Assembly: GCA_030597865.1 (NCBI GenBank)
Contig: JAUVQZ010000177.1
Coordinates: forward strand, 1-6,035
From: Pseudomonadota bacterium
Lineage (GTDB): Bacteria > Desulfobacterota > Desulfobulbia > Desulfobulbales > SURF-16
Direction of reading: 5' to 3'
DNA length: 6,035 nt
Both the position numbers and the translations under genes were made by a program. The notes under the pieces are model-generated. The model was not told where the DNA came from, made no database searches, and saw only the letters and a program-made list of their open reading frames with translations. Of the stretch, positions 1 to 5,574 are shown piece after piece. Within the stretch, counting starts at the first letter, position 1; each line of letters starts with the position of its first letter.

Positions 1-84
1 AGAAGCAGTGCGTGATGTTGTGCCTGCCACAAAGTGCTCAATGAGCCTGTCTTGTTTGGCTTTACTAAGTCTACTTTTACGCAT
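1..84 (-). CDS. IS1595-family transposase, N-terminal 28 codons (cut by window edge)
   Basis: This is the start of a DDE-type transposase that would mobilise the element. Only the first 28 residues are present. They begin MRKSRLSKAKQDRLIEHF and continue VAGTTSRTAS, which fits the conserved opening of IS1016/ISSod11-like transposases (MRKSRLS, then K-Q-LIE-FVAGTT-RTA). This part forms the N-terminal zinc-ribbon/helix-turn-helix DNA-binding region. The catalytic domain is out of view, so intactness cannot be judged. The ATG at 84-82 was chosen because it gives the family start and has AGGA (95-92) seven bases upstream. Another ATG at 91-89 opens a different frame with no family resemblance. Confidence 0.82.
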   Translation of the reverse strand, partial: MRKSRLSKAKQDRLIEHFVAGTTSRTAS

Positions 85-124
85 ACGGCCATCCTAAATA
101 ATTTTCATTATCTAGGACAGCCCC
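1..124 (-). mobile_element. Partial IS1595-family insertion sequence (transposase-proximal end)
   Basis: One end of an insertion sequence; the remainder lies outside the window to the left. Read on the minus strand, the terminal sequence starts GGGGCTGTCCTAGATAA at 124 and is followed after about 40 nt by the transposase start. From memory, this resembles the terminal inverted repeat of the IS1016/ISSod11-like group of IS1595, whose ends begin GGGGCTGTC. The boundary at 124 is inferred from that terminus. The family usually makes 8-bp target duplications, so 125-132 (TTTGATTT on the plus strand) would be one copy. The matching copy and the other inverted repeat cannot be seen. The element lies 77 bp beyond the stop codon of the diguanylate cyclase gene, in the same orientation. 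Confidence 0.82.
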
Positions 125-201
125 TTTGATTTTGATCTGGAAAAATCGTTGAGGGTGGTTCTTGTCCATGGGGGTGGCTGGATCTGCATCCTGGCCAGGT
201 G
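125..201. other. Gap between the insertion sequence and the diguanylate cyclase gene
   Basis: This 77-bp gap holds no gene. No hairpin followed by a T-run is visible on the minus strand, so the upstream operon has no recognisable intrinsic terminator before the insertion sequence. The palindrome CCTGGCCAGG (190-199) is isolated and has no T-tract. The first bases next to the element, TTTGATTTTGATC, contain a tandem TTTGAT repeat, which includes the predicted 8-bp target duplication. Confidence 0.5.
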
Positions 202-2562
202 TCAGGCCGCAGGGTTAGAGCATAGTGGTCCCTTCGTTTTCTTGATGGCGTACATCCTGGCGTCCGCCTCGGAGAGAATGGCGTCAAGGACGCAGGGGGT
301 ATCCTGGTCAGCCGCGCTGCAGCTAACGATGCCCACACTGATTGACAGCTTGGAGGTAAGGCCTGGTTCACTGTTGATTTGGTCAACCCTTGCCTCCAGT
401 CTTTTTAGGATGGCCCCTTCACCCTCGGCATCGGTGAGCAGCACCGCAAACTCGTCGCCGCCAAGACGGCCGACAATATCTGATTTACGGCAGACACCCT
501 CCAGGATCTTGGCGGTCCTGCGGATCATCTTGTCGCCGGCAATATGTCCCTGGCTATCATTGATGGCCTTTAGATTATCAATGTCGGCATAGAGCAGGTA
601 GGCCACCGTCCCATTTCTGGCGTAAATCTGCAGCTGCTTTTCCACCAGGGTCATGAATCCCCGGCGGTTGAGAAGGCCGGAGAGGTCATCGGACATGGCC
701 ATGGTTCGCAGCTTCTCTTCACTCTCCTTCAGGGCGCTCAGCACCTTTTTGCTCTCTGTAATATCGACAAAGCTGTTGATATAGACCAGGGAGCCCCGCA
801 GGGTGATGGCCTGTACAGACATGACAATCGGCATTCGTGGAGATTGTGGCGGTATCAGTTCCGCTTCCATATTAATGATGGGCCTGTCCCTGGTCACCAC
901 CGGCGGCCATTCATCCACCTCTGCCACCGGCCCAATAAGCCCAGAACAGATATTGCCGATGAGCTGCTCCTTGCTGGTCTGAAAGAGTGAGCAGGCGGTG
1001 GGATTGGCATCAATGATAATTTGATTATCAGCATCAACAACAATCAGACCGCTGGGCAACGACCCCATTAAGGCCTTCAGGTAATATTCATTTTCCTCCA
1101 GGGCCTCCCGCGCCCTTTTGAGGCTGCTGATATCGGAGGCGACACACACCGTTTCCGTTTTGCCACTCTCGCGAACCAGGGAGCTGCAGGAAAAAAGCAC
1201 TGGAATGGCGCTTCCGTCCTTGTGGCGGTAGGCTGTTTCCAGCCTTTCACCTTTTTTCAGGAGTTGGCCGATAAAATCTGGGCCCTGTAAGCCGTCAAAA
1301 AAGATATCTTCAACGGAGAGAAGGAGAAGCTCCTCCTCACCATAGCCCAACAGCTTGGAGGTGCAGCTGTTGGCGCGGCAAATCTCACCGGTCTCTGAGA
1401 TAACCATGACGCTTTCCATCATGGTGGCAAAGATACTGTCAACATAATCCCTTTTGACCATGGTGCTTAACAGGTTATCAACCATGGTCTGAAAGGATGA
1501 CACAAGAACCCCCACCTCATCCTTCCTGTTTTTGATAAGGGCCAGTTCCCGGGTGGCCAAATTGCCGGTGGAAATCTCTCGGGCCACGTGGGTTAGTTGG
1601 CTGATGGGCGTGGTAATGGTTCGGGCCAGAAGGTAGGAGAGGAGGGCGGTAACCAGGCAGAGACCCAGGAAGATGACAACCGCCTGGTTACGCAAATGAC
1701 CGAGCTGGGTCGTTATCCTCTCATGGGGCAGGGTGGTAACCAGGTTCAGGTGTAATTCAGGAATGGGGATATAGGCCACCATGGACTCAATTCCCAGGAT
1801 GTTTGCCAATCTGACATGGGCTTTGCCTGTGGCAAGGTCCAAAAAATCCTGGCCCGCCCCATGGAATGAGGCGATGCGCATGATAGTGGTCTGGCCATGG
1901 CCATGGCCATGGCCTGATTCCTGGACAAAGATATCATCCTGGCCGTCACCCCACAGGGCCATAAAACCACCCCGGTGGATATGGGTGGAGGCCACCTCAT
2001 GGAGCAGGTTGCGATAGGGCACAGCGGCCAGCAGGGTGCCGCGATATTTTTCTCCAAAATAGGTGTACTTGCTTAGGGCCATGTAGAGTTGAGAGGTGCG
2101 CCTGCTGTCCAGCTCCCTGTCAAAAATTATCTCCACCTCGTTGGGGTTTGCCTGGGTACGGTTCACCATCTCCTGGTCATGGCTCGAGGCAAGGACCTCA
2201 ACATTTTCACCATCCTTGACCTTGACCTCTTCGTACCCTTGCCTGTTTATGAAGCTTATCTGGGGGAATTCTTTTTGGAAACCGGCAAGATACTCTGCCA
2301 GGGCCAGGTCACGATAGGTCTGCAAATAATCAACCACCGCTTGACCGCTGGCAATCTGATGGAGGGATTGCTGTTTCTTTAGGACATTATCGCGGAGCAT
2401 ATCCGCGGTGTGGTCGACAATAAACTCCAGGTGTTGCCTTTCCGTGGCCACCAGCTTGTTGACAATAAAACGGTACGCCAGGCCACCAAGGGCGATATTG
2501 ACCAGGAGGATCGCGACAATATGGGACCAGAGGATCCTGGTTTTGATGGATCTAAAAATCAT
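202..2562 (-). CDS. Membrane sensor diguanylate cyclase (periplasmic domain-HAMP-PAS-PAS-GGDEF)
   Basis: A 786-residue inner-membrane enzyme predicted to make cyclic di-GMP from two GTP in response to a periplasmic signal. Visible order: TM1 about 10-33; periplasmic domain 34-293, probably Cache-like (FINRQGYEEVKV near 104); TM2 about 294-316; HAMP about 313-366 (TTPISQLT ... DEVG); PAS1 about 373-480; PAS2 about 492-603, ending VDITESKK; GGDEF about 617-775. The cyclase looks active: SDDLSGLLNRRGF, DIDNLKAIND with metal Asp660, GGDEF at 701-705, and the RKSD inhibitory I-site (692-695) exactly five residues before it. No EAL domain is present. The periplasmic part has a His-Gly run (His218, 220, 222). 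Start: an ATG at 2676 exists, but the 38 extra residues lie inside the preceding gene and are not membrane-like. The ATG at 2562 has GGAG five bases upstream and overlaps the upstream stop as ATGA, implying translational coupling. The ligand is unknown. Confidence 0.93.
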   Translation of the reverse strand: MIFRSIKTRILWSHIVAILLVNIALGGLAYRFIVNKLVATERQHLEFIVDHTADMLRDNVLKKQQSLHQIASGQAVVDYLQTYRDLALAEYLAGFQKEFPQISFINRQGYEEVKVKDGENVEVLASSHDQEMVNRTQANPNEVEIIFDRELDSRRTSQLYMALSKYTYFGEKYRGTLLAAVPYRNLLHEVASTHIHRGGFMALWGDGQDDIFVQESGHGHGHGQTTIMRIASFHGAGQDFLDLATGKAHVRLANILGIESMVAYIPIPELHLNLVTTLPHERITTQLGHLRNQAVVIFLGLCLVTALLSYLLARTITTPISQLTHVAREISTGNLATRELALIKNRKDEVGVLVSSFQTMVDNLLSTMVKRDYVDSIFATMMESVMVISETGEICRANSCTSKLLGYGEEELLLLSVEDIFFDGLQGPDFIGQLLKKGERLETAYRHKDGSAIPVLFSCSSLVRESGKTETVCVASDISSLKRAREALEENEYYLKALMGSLPSGLIVVDADNQIIIDANPTACSLFQTSKEQLIGNICSGLIGPVAEVDEWPPVVTRDRPIINMEAELIPPQSPRMPIVMSVQAITLRGSLVYINSFVDITESKKVLSALKESEEKLRTMAMSDDLSGLLNRRGFMTLVEKQLQIYARNGTVAYLLYADIDNLKAINDSQGHIAGDKMIRRTAKILEGVCRKSDIVGRLGGDEFAVLLTDAEGEGAILKRLEARVDQINSEPGLTSKLSISVGIVSCSAADQDTPCVLDAILSEADARMYAIKKTKGPLCSNPAA
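1893..1914. repeat. (GGCCAT)3GGCC hexamer repeat inside the sensor gene
   Basis: Three and two-thirds copies of a 6-bp unit, which is also a perfect 22-bp palindrome. On the coding (minus) strand it encodes alternating Gly-His (residues 217-223) in the periplasmic domain of the diguanylate cyclase. Because the unit is two codons long, gain or loss of copies would keep the frame and only change the number of His-Gly pairs. Confidence 0.9.
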
Positions 2563-3386
2563 ATATTCTCCGGTGTAACGGGAGTGGCTCCATGGCTGAC
2601 CATAATCTCCTTTGCCTCGCCGCTTTCCAGAAAATTGATAAAGGCCAATGCCTGGGTACTGATATTGGAACGCCACACCAGGCCAAACTCTGAGTAGAGG
2701 GGATACTGGCCAGAAGATATGGTCTCCACACCTGGCATCACGCCCTCAAAATTAACGATATGGACACCTTGCCTGTTGATGGCAGAGGCTAGTGGGCCAT
2801 AGGCGATGATGTTGTTGTGGCGGGCAACAGTATCGATGGTTGCAGGTGTACTGTAGATGGTCTTACCCTCTGGTTTCTCAATAAGGGCAAAATCTATCAG
2901 GTATTTTTCAATAACGGCCCGTGAAGAATCTCCCTTCTCACGGTTGGCAATGTATATTTTTGCTACCGGTCCTCCCATGTCCTGCCAGGATCGCATCTTG
3001 CCGGAGAAAATACTCACCACCTGCTGGGCCGTGATATTGGTGATGCTTTTAAGGTTGGCACTGACCATAAAGACCACGGGCGAATGGGCAAAAACCATAT
3101 GGCTAAGCCCATAGCGCTTTTCCTTGTCCCTCAGGGGCCGGGCCAGGCGGCCAATATCACATTGGCCAAAGGCCGTGACCTTGACGCCACCGGACGAACC
3201 AATGGAGTCGGGGACCACTATATTGATTCCAGGGTGGCGCCCTTCATAGGCCACGGCCAACTGCCGGAGAAGCTCTTGATTGTCTCCACTGCCGCAAATC
3301 TTGACAGTGGTATTGGACTGGTCGGCTGGACTGGCCGCCGGCAGGCAAAGAAAAAAAAGGAGAACAAGCAGCTTGAACCTAGACAT
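2559..3386 (-). CDS. PstS-like periplasmic substrate-binding protein
   Basis: A 275-residue secreted binding protein of the PstS-like type II periplasmic binding family, whose classical members bind phosphate. Residues 1-21 form a signal peptide: Ser-Arg-Phe-Lys, then a Leu/Phe-rich core, then ASPA before Asp22. Family marks are GSGDNQELL near 32, DSIGSSGGVKVTAFG (60-74) with the following CDIGRLARPL, IFSGKMRSWQDMGGP (126-140) and ANREKGDSSR (147-156). These correspond to the ligand loops of PstS, though the usual GSGT is replaced by GDSS. The length is shorter than typical transport PstS (about 320-340). Start: a GTG at 3443 would add 19 residues before the signal peptide and sits almost at the predicted transcription start, so the ATG at 3386 is preferred despite a weak, close GGGGGG Shine-Dalgarno. 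The stop overlaps the diguanylate cyclase start (ATGA). No pstCAB genes are seen, so a sensory role is plausible; the bound anion is unproven. Confidence 0.9.
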   Translation of the reverse strand: MSRFKLLVLLFFLCLPAASPADQSNTTVKICGSGDNQELLRQLAVAYEGRHPGINIVVPDSIGSSGGVKVTAFGQCDIGRLARPLRDKEKRYGLSHMVFAHSPVVFMVSANLKSITNITAQQVVSIFSGKMRSWQDMGGPVAKIYIANREKGDSSRAVIEKYLIDFALIEKPEGKTIYSTPATIDTVARHNNIIAYGPLASAINRQGVHIVNFEGVMPGVETISSGQYPLYSEFGLVWRSNISTQALAFINFLESGEAKEIMVSHGATPVTPENI

Positions 3387-3445
3387 AACCCCCCGAAATA
3401 AAAAAGCTAATCTACAAAACGCACCTCCTGCACAAGACGCCACAC
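3387..3445 (-). promoter_or_regulatory. Predicted 5' leader of the binding-protein operon
   Basis: About 59 nt between the predicted transcription start (near 3445) and the ATG at 3386. It contains a strong Shine-Dalgarno-like AGGAGGTG (3429-3422) that is too far from the ATG to serve it. It is followed only by a TTG-TAG start-stop pair (3417-3412), or by a five-codon frame GTG CGT TTT GTA GAT TAG (3424-3407). The actual gene has only GGGGGG (3394-3389) two bases before ATG. A ribosome-standby or leader-translation role is possible but speculative. Confidence 0.35.
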
Positions 3446-3451
3446 CCCCAT

Positions 3452-3481
3452 ATGATATGAAGGATCGGCAAACCGTGTCAA
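3452..3481 (-). promoter_or_regulatory. Sigma-70-type promoter for the binding protein-diguanylate cyclase operon
   Basis: Read leftwards: a perfect -35 hexamer TTGACA (3481-3476), an 18-bp spacer, and -10 TATCAT (3457-3452), five of six matches to TATAAT. Transcription would start near 3445, giving a leader of about 59 nt to the ATG at 3386. No other convincing promoter is seen for this operon. Confidence 0.7.
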
Positions 3482-3555
3482 TTTTTTCGTCCCTGCCCTG
3501 CGCCTTACATCCTGTTTTGCGGCACCAAGAAACATAGCCCTGGTCCTGGGGAACT

Positions 3556-3602
3556 TTTACAAAAAAGGAACCCTGCCCCTCAGTGGTTTACGTTTTTGTA
3601 AA
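3556..3602. promoter_or_regulatory. Paired TTTAC elements, candidate enhancer sites upstream of amtB
   Basis: TTTAC-GTTTTT-GTAAA (3587-3602) is a perfect 5-bp dyad with a 6-bp centre. TTTAC-AAAAAA-GGAAC (3556-3571) is a partial copy whose start lies 31 bp (about three helical turns) upstream. In addition, TTTACAAAAA (3556-3565) and TTTTTGTAAA (3593-3602) are exact inverted repeats of 10 bp. The centres lie about 120 and 151 bp upstream of the predicted sigma-54 transcription start, the usual range for binding sites of sigma-54 activators such as NtrC. The sequence does not match the enterobacterial NtrC consensus, so the protein that binds is unknown. Confidence 0.45.
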
Positions 3603-3688
3603 GATGTCCCGTGGCCCGCCTGGGGAATGGCAATAATTTGCTTAATATATCAACAAGATATGCGCTAAGGGTAAAAAATAATGTGCCC

Positions 3689-3704
3689 TGGCACAGGGGT
3701 TGCT
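3689..3704 (+). promoter_or_regulatory. Sigma-54 (RpoN) promoter for amtB-glnK
   Basis: TGGCAC-AGGGG-TTGCT matches the RpoN consensus TGGCAC-N5-TTGCW at every defined base. The -24 GG is at 3690-3691 and the -12 GC at 3702-3703. The predicted start is near 3715, leaving a leader of about 78 nt before the amtB ATG. Sigma-54 control of ammonium transporter/P-II operons through NtrC-type activators is well established in Proteobacteria. A 14-bp dyad TGTGCC-CT-GGCACA (3682-3695) overlaps the -24 element. Confidence 0.88.
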
Positions 3705-3792
3705 CTTCAAAGCTGCCCAATGGATATTTTTTTTGATATGCACATTTTTGAGACAGGTTGCCGCCTGGGTAAAAAAATAAAGGAGAAACTCG

Positions 3793-5004
3793 ATGGATAC
3801 TGGTGATACCGCATTTATGCTCATGGCAACTGCCATGGTTATGCTCATGACTCCGGGCCTGGCCCTTTTTTACGGCGGCATGGTCCGCTCAAAAAACGTC
3901 CTGTCCACCCTGCTCCAGGGCTTTATCTGCCTGGGTGTGGTGACCATTATCTGGGTGCTCTATGGCTACAGCATGGCCTTTGGCACCGACGTCAATGGCC
4001 TGATCGGCGGCATGGATTTTCTCCTGCTCCGGGGCGTTGGCGCCGAACCAATGGAGGGCAGTACCATCCCCCACCTGGTCTTCTGTGCCTTTCAGCTCAT
4101 GTTCGCCGTTATTACCCCGGCGCTTATCACCGGCGCCTTTGCCGAGCGCATCAAGTTCTCCGCCTTCCTCCTGTTCACCGTCCTGTGGACGACATTTGTC
4201 TATTTTCCCATCTGTCACTGGGTCTGGGGCGGCGGCTGGATCAGCAATCATGGCGGTCTGGACTTTGCCGGTGGAACCGTTATCCATATTAACTCCGGTG
4301 CCGCTGCCCTGGTTGCCGCCCTCCTCATCGGAAAACGGAAGGGCTGGGGCAGGGAGGCCATCCACCCCCATAATCTGGGCATGACCCTGCTGGGCGCCGG
4401 CCTCCTCTGGTTCGGCTGGTTTGGCTTTAATGCCGGTAGCGCCCTTGCTGCCGACGGCATTGCCGCCATCGCCCTGATGACCACCCAGGTTGCGGCCGGC
4501 TGCGGTGCCCTAGCCTGGCTCTTTGCCGAATGGTTCAAGCAGGGTAAGCCGACCATCCTCGGCGCTGCCTCCGGTGCCATTGCCGGCCTGGTTGCCATTA
4601 CCCCAGGTGCCGGGTATGTTTCTCCGGCCTCTGCCATCATCATTGGTCTGGCCGGCGGCGTCATCTGCTACGCTGCCGTGCTGGTCAAAAACAGGCTTGG
4701 TTATGACGATGCCCTGGACGTGGTCGGTATCCATGGGGTCGGCGGGCTCTGGGGCGCCCTGGCCACTGGTATGTTTGCCTCTCTGGCCGTCAATCCCGGC
4801 GGTGCCGATGGTCTCTTTTTCGGCAATGCCAAGCTTCTGCTCACCCAGGCAGTTGACGCTGGCGCCACCATCATTTACTCTGTTGTGGTCAGCTTCATCA
4901 TCCTCAAGGGTATCGACCTGGTAATTGGCCTACGGGTAGATATTGACGATGAGATTCAGGGCCTGGATATCTCCCAGCACAGCGAGATTGGCTACACCTT
5001 ATAA
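3793..5004 (+). CDS. amtB: Ammonium channel AmtB
   Basis: A 403-residue inner-membrane ammonium channel of the Amt/Mep/Rh family, expected to form trimers with 11 membrane helices per subunit. Compared with E. coli AmtB, the key positions are kept: Phe gate Phe104 and Phe212 (FGFNAGS), Trp145 (HWVWGGG) and Ser216 at the outer ammonium site, Asp157 (LDFAGGTVIHIN), and the pore pair His165 and His314 (DVVGIHGVGG). The C-terminal tail GLRVDIDDEIQGLDISQHSE (380-399) is the conserved regulatory segment contacted by P-II proteins. Unlike E. coli AmtB, it lacks a cleaved signal peptide: helix 1 begins within ten residues of Met1. ATG 3793 is supported by AAGGAGA (3780-3786) seven bases upstream. It is transcribed from the sigma-54 promoter at 3689-3704 and followed 67 bp later by its P-II partner. 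It probably supports ammonium uptake under nitrogen limitation. Confidence 0.97.
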   Translation: MDTGDTAFMLMATAMVMLMTPGLALFYGGMVRSKNVLSTLLQGFICLGVVTIIWVLYGYSMAFGTDVNGLIGGMDFLLLRGVGAEPMEGSTIPHLVFCAFQLMFAVITPALITGAFAERIKFSAFLLFTVLWTTFVYFPICHWVWGGGWISNHGGLDFAGGTVIHINSGAAALVAALLIGKRKGWGREAIHPHNLGMTLLGAGLLWFGWFGFNAGSALAADGIAAIALMTTQVAAGCGALAWLFAEWFKQGKPTILGAASGAIAGLVAITPGAGYVSPASAIIIGLAGGVICYAAVLVKNRLGYDDALDVVGIHGVGGLWGALATGMFASLAVNPGGADGLFFGNAKLLLTQAVDAGATIIYSVVVSFIILKGIDLVIGLRVDIDDEIQGLDISQHSEIGYTL

Positions 5005-5023
5005 GACACATCTTTTGACTGGG

Positions 5024-5045
5024 CTGAGCTTAACCGGCAGCTCGG
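5024..5045 (+). promoter_or_regulatory. Small stem-loop between amtB and glnK
   Basis: CTGAGCT (5024-5030) can pair with AGCTCGG (5039-5045), giving seven pairs including one G-T wobble around an 8-nt loop. Only a short, broken T-tract follows (TCTTTCTC), so it is not a convincing terminator. It could be an RNA-processing or stability element that sets the relative amounts of the two products. The evidence is the sequence fold alone. Confidence 0.3.
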
Positions 5046-5071
5046 TCTTTCTCACAGTTGGAGCGCATGTC

Positions 5072-5410
5072 ATGCAAAAAATTGAAGCAATCATCAAACC
5101 GTTTAAGCTTGACGATGTAAAAGAGGCCTTGAACGAAATCGGCATCAGCGGCATGACCCTGTCTGAGGTCAAAGGCTATGGCCGCCAGAAGGGCCATAGG
5201 GAGATCTACCGCGGCGCTGAGTATAATGTTGATTTCATTCCCAAGATTAAACTGGAGCTGGTGGTGGACAGCGCCCAGGCCGATCTGATAGTGGAGACCA
5301 TCATGAAGGCCGCCAGCACCGGTAAGATCGGCGATGGCAAGATCTTTGTCATGCCCGTTGAAGAGGTGATCAGGGTTCGCACCGGCGAAAAAGGCACTGA
5401 GGCTATTTAG
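5072..5410 (+). CDS. glnK: P-II nitrogen regulatory protein (GlnK-like, AmtB partner)
   Basis: A 112-residue cytoplasmic P-II signal protein, the normal family length, working as a trimer that binds ATP/ADP and 2-oxoglutarate. Both family signatures are intact: the T-loop YRGAEY (46-51) with Tyr51, the residue uridylylated by GlnD in proteobacteria, and STGKIGDGKIFV (82-93). Nucleotide-binding positions Gly-Arg-Gln-Lys-Gly (37-41), Lys58, Lys90, Arg101 and Arg103 are present. Sequence alone does not separate GlnB from GlnK; the position directly after amtB argues for the GlnK role of blocking the channel when nitrogen is plentiful. The gene order is amtB-glnK, the reverse of E. coli. Start: the frame stays open upstream into amtB, but the ATG at 5072 gives the canonical MQKIEAIIKPFKL opening and has GGAG (5060-5063) eight bases before it. 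It probably shares the amtB transcript and ends before a strong terminator. Confidence 0.96.
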   Translation: MQKIEAIIKPFKLDDVKEALNEIGISGMTLSEVKGYGRQKGHREIYRGAEYNVDFIPKIKLELVVDSAQADLIVETIMKAASTGKIGDGKIFVMPVEEVIRVRTGEKGTEAI

Positions 5411-5448
5411 GCCATCCTTTAGTTTTTTTCTCCTCTCTGTAAGGCCAG

Positions 5449-5486
5449 GGCCAATGGATAATTTATTTTATCCATTGGCCTTTTTT
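5449..5486 (+). terminator. Rho-independent terminator of amtB-glnK
   Basis: GGCCAATGGATAA (5449-5461) and TTATCCATTGGCC (5468-5480) form a perfect 13-bp stem with the 6-nt loop TTTATT, followed directly by TTTTTT (5481-5486). It lies 38 nt after the P-II stop codon. No matching A-run precedes the stem, so it should act only on rightward transcription and separate the nitrogen operon from hypF. Confidence 0.95.
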
Positions 5487-5574
5487 ATGGATTATTTTTA
5501 CACCCTCTCCCTCCACCAGTCTGTTACACTCAAAGGAGACCATAATATCCTGCCCTTGAATCCTCACCCAGCCA

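Larger units (their letters stand above)
3387..3792. other. Divergent intergenic control region
   Basis: This 406-bp stretch separates the leftward binding-protein operon from rightward amtB. Besides the two promoters, the operon leader and the paired TTTAC elements listed separately, it is AT-rich near amtB (T-run at about 3727-3734, A-run at 3771-3777). I see no convincing gene, tRNA or terminator in it. A 68-codon leftward frame beginning inside amtB (3848-3642) crosses the sigma-54 promoter and shows no protein-like features. Confidence 0.6.

Noticed and set aside
190..199. CCTGGCCAGG palindrome downstream of the diguanylate cyclase as a terminator
   Set aside because: It has no loop of useful size and no T-tract on either side.
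2563..2676. N-terminal extension of the diguanylate cyclase to an ATG at 2676
   Set aside because: These 38 codons lie wholly inside the binding-protein gene, show no membrane or family features, and have a far better alternative at 2562 with GGAG and an ATGA overlap.
3387..3443. GTG start at 3443 for the binding protein
   Set aside because: It would put 19 residues before a clean signal peptide and lies within about two bases of the predicted transcription start, leaving no ribosome binding site.
3638..3680. Possible sigma-70 promoter for amtB (TTGCTT with AT-rich downstream sequence)
   Set aside because: No -10 hexamer lies at an acceptable spacing; the sigma-54 site is far stronger.
3541..3715. 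Classical NtrC sites (GCAC...GTGC-type) upstream of amtB
   Set aside because: I found no match to the enterobacterial consensus; only the different TTTAC-type elements are present.
3889..4371. Long antisense open frame inside amtB (also 4248-4664 and 4510-4734, minus strand)
   Set aside because: The composition is typical of the shadow of a GC-rich membrane-protein gene, with no recognisable domain, while the sense frame is an unambiguous AmtB.
5423..5429. T-run just after the P-II stop as a terminator
   Set aside because: No stable stem precedes it; the perfect hairpin at 5449-5486 explains termination.
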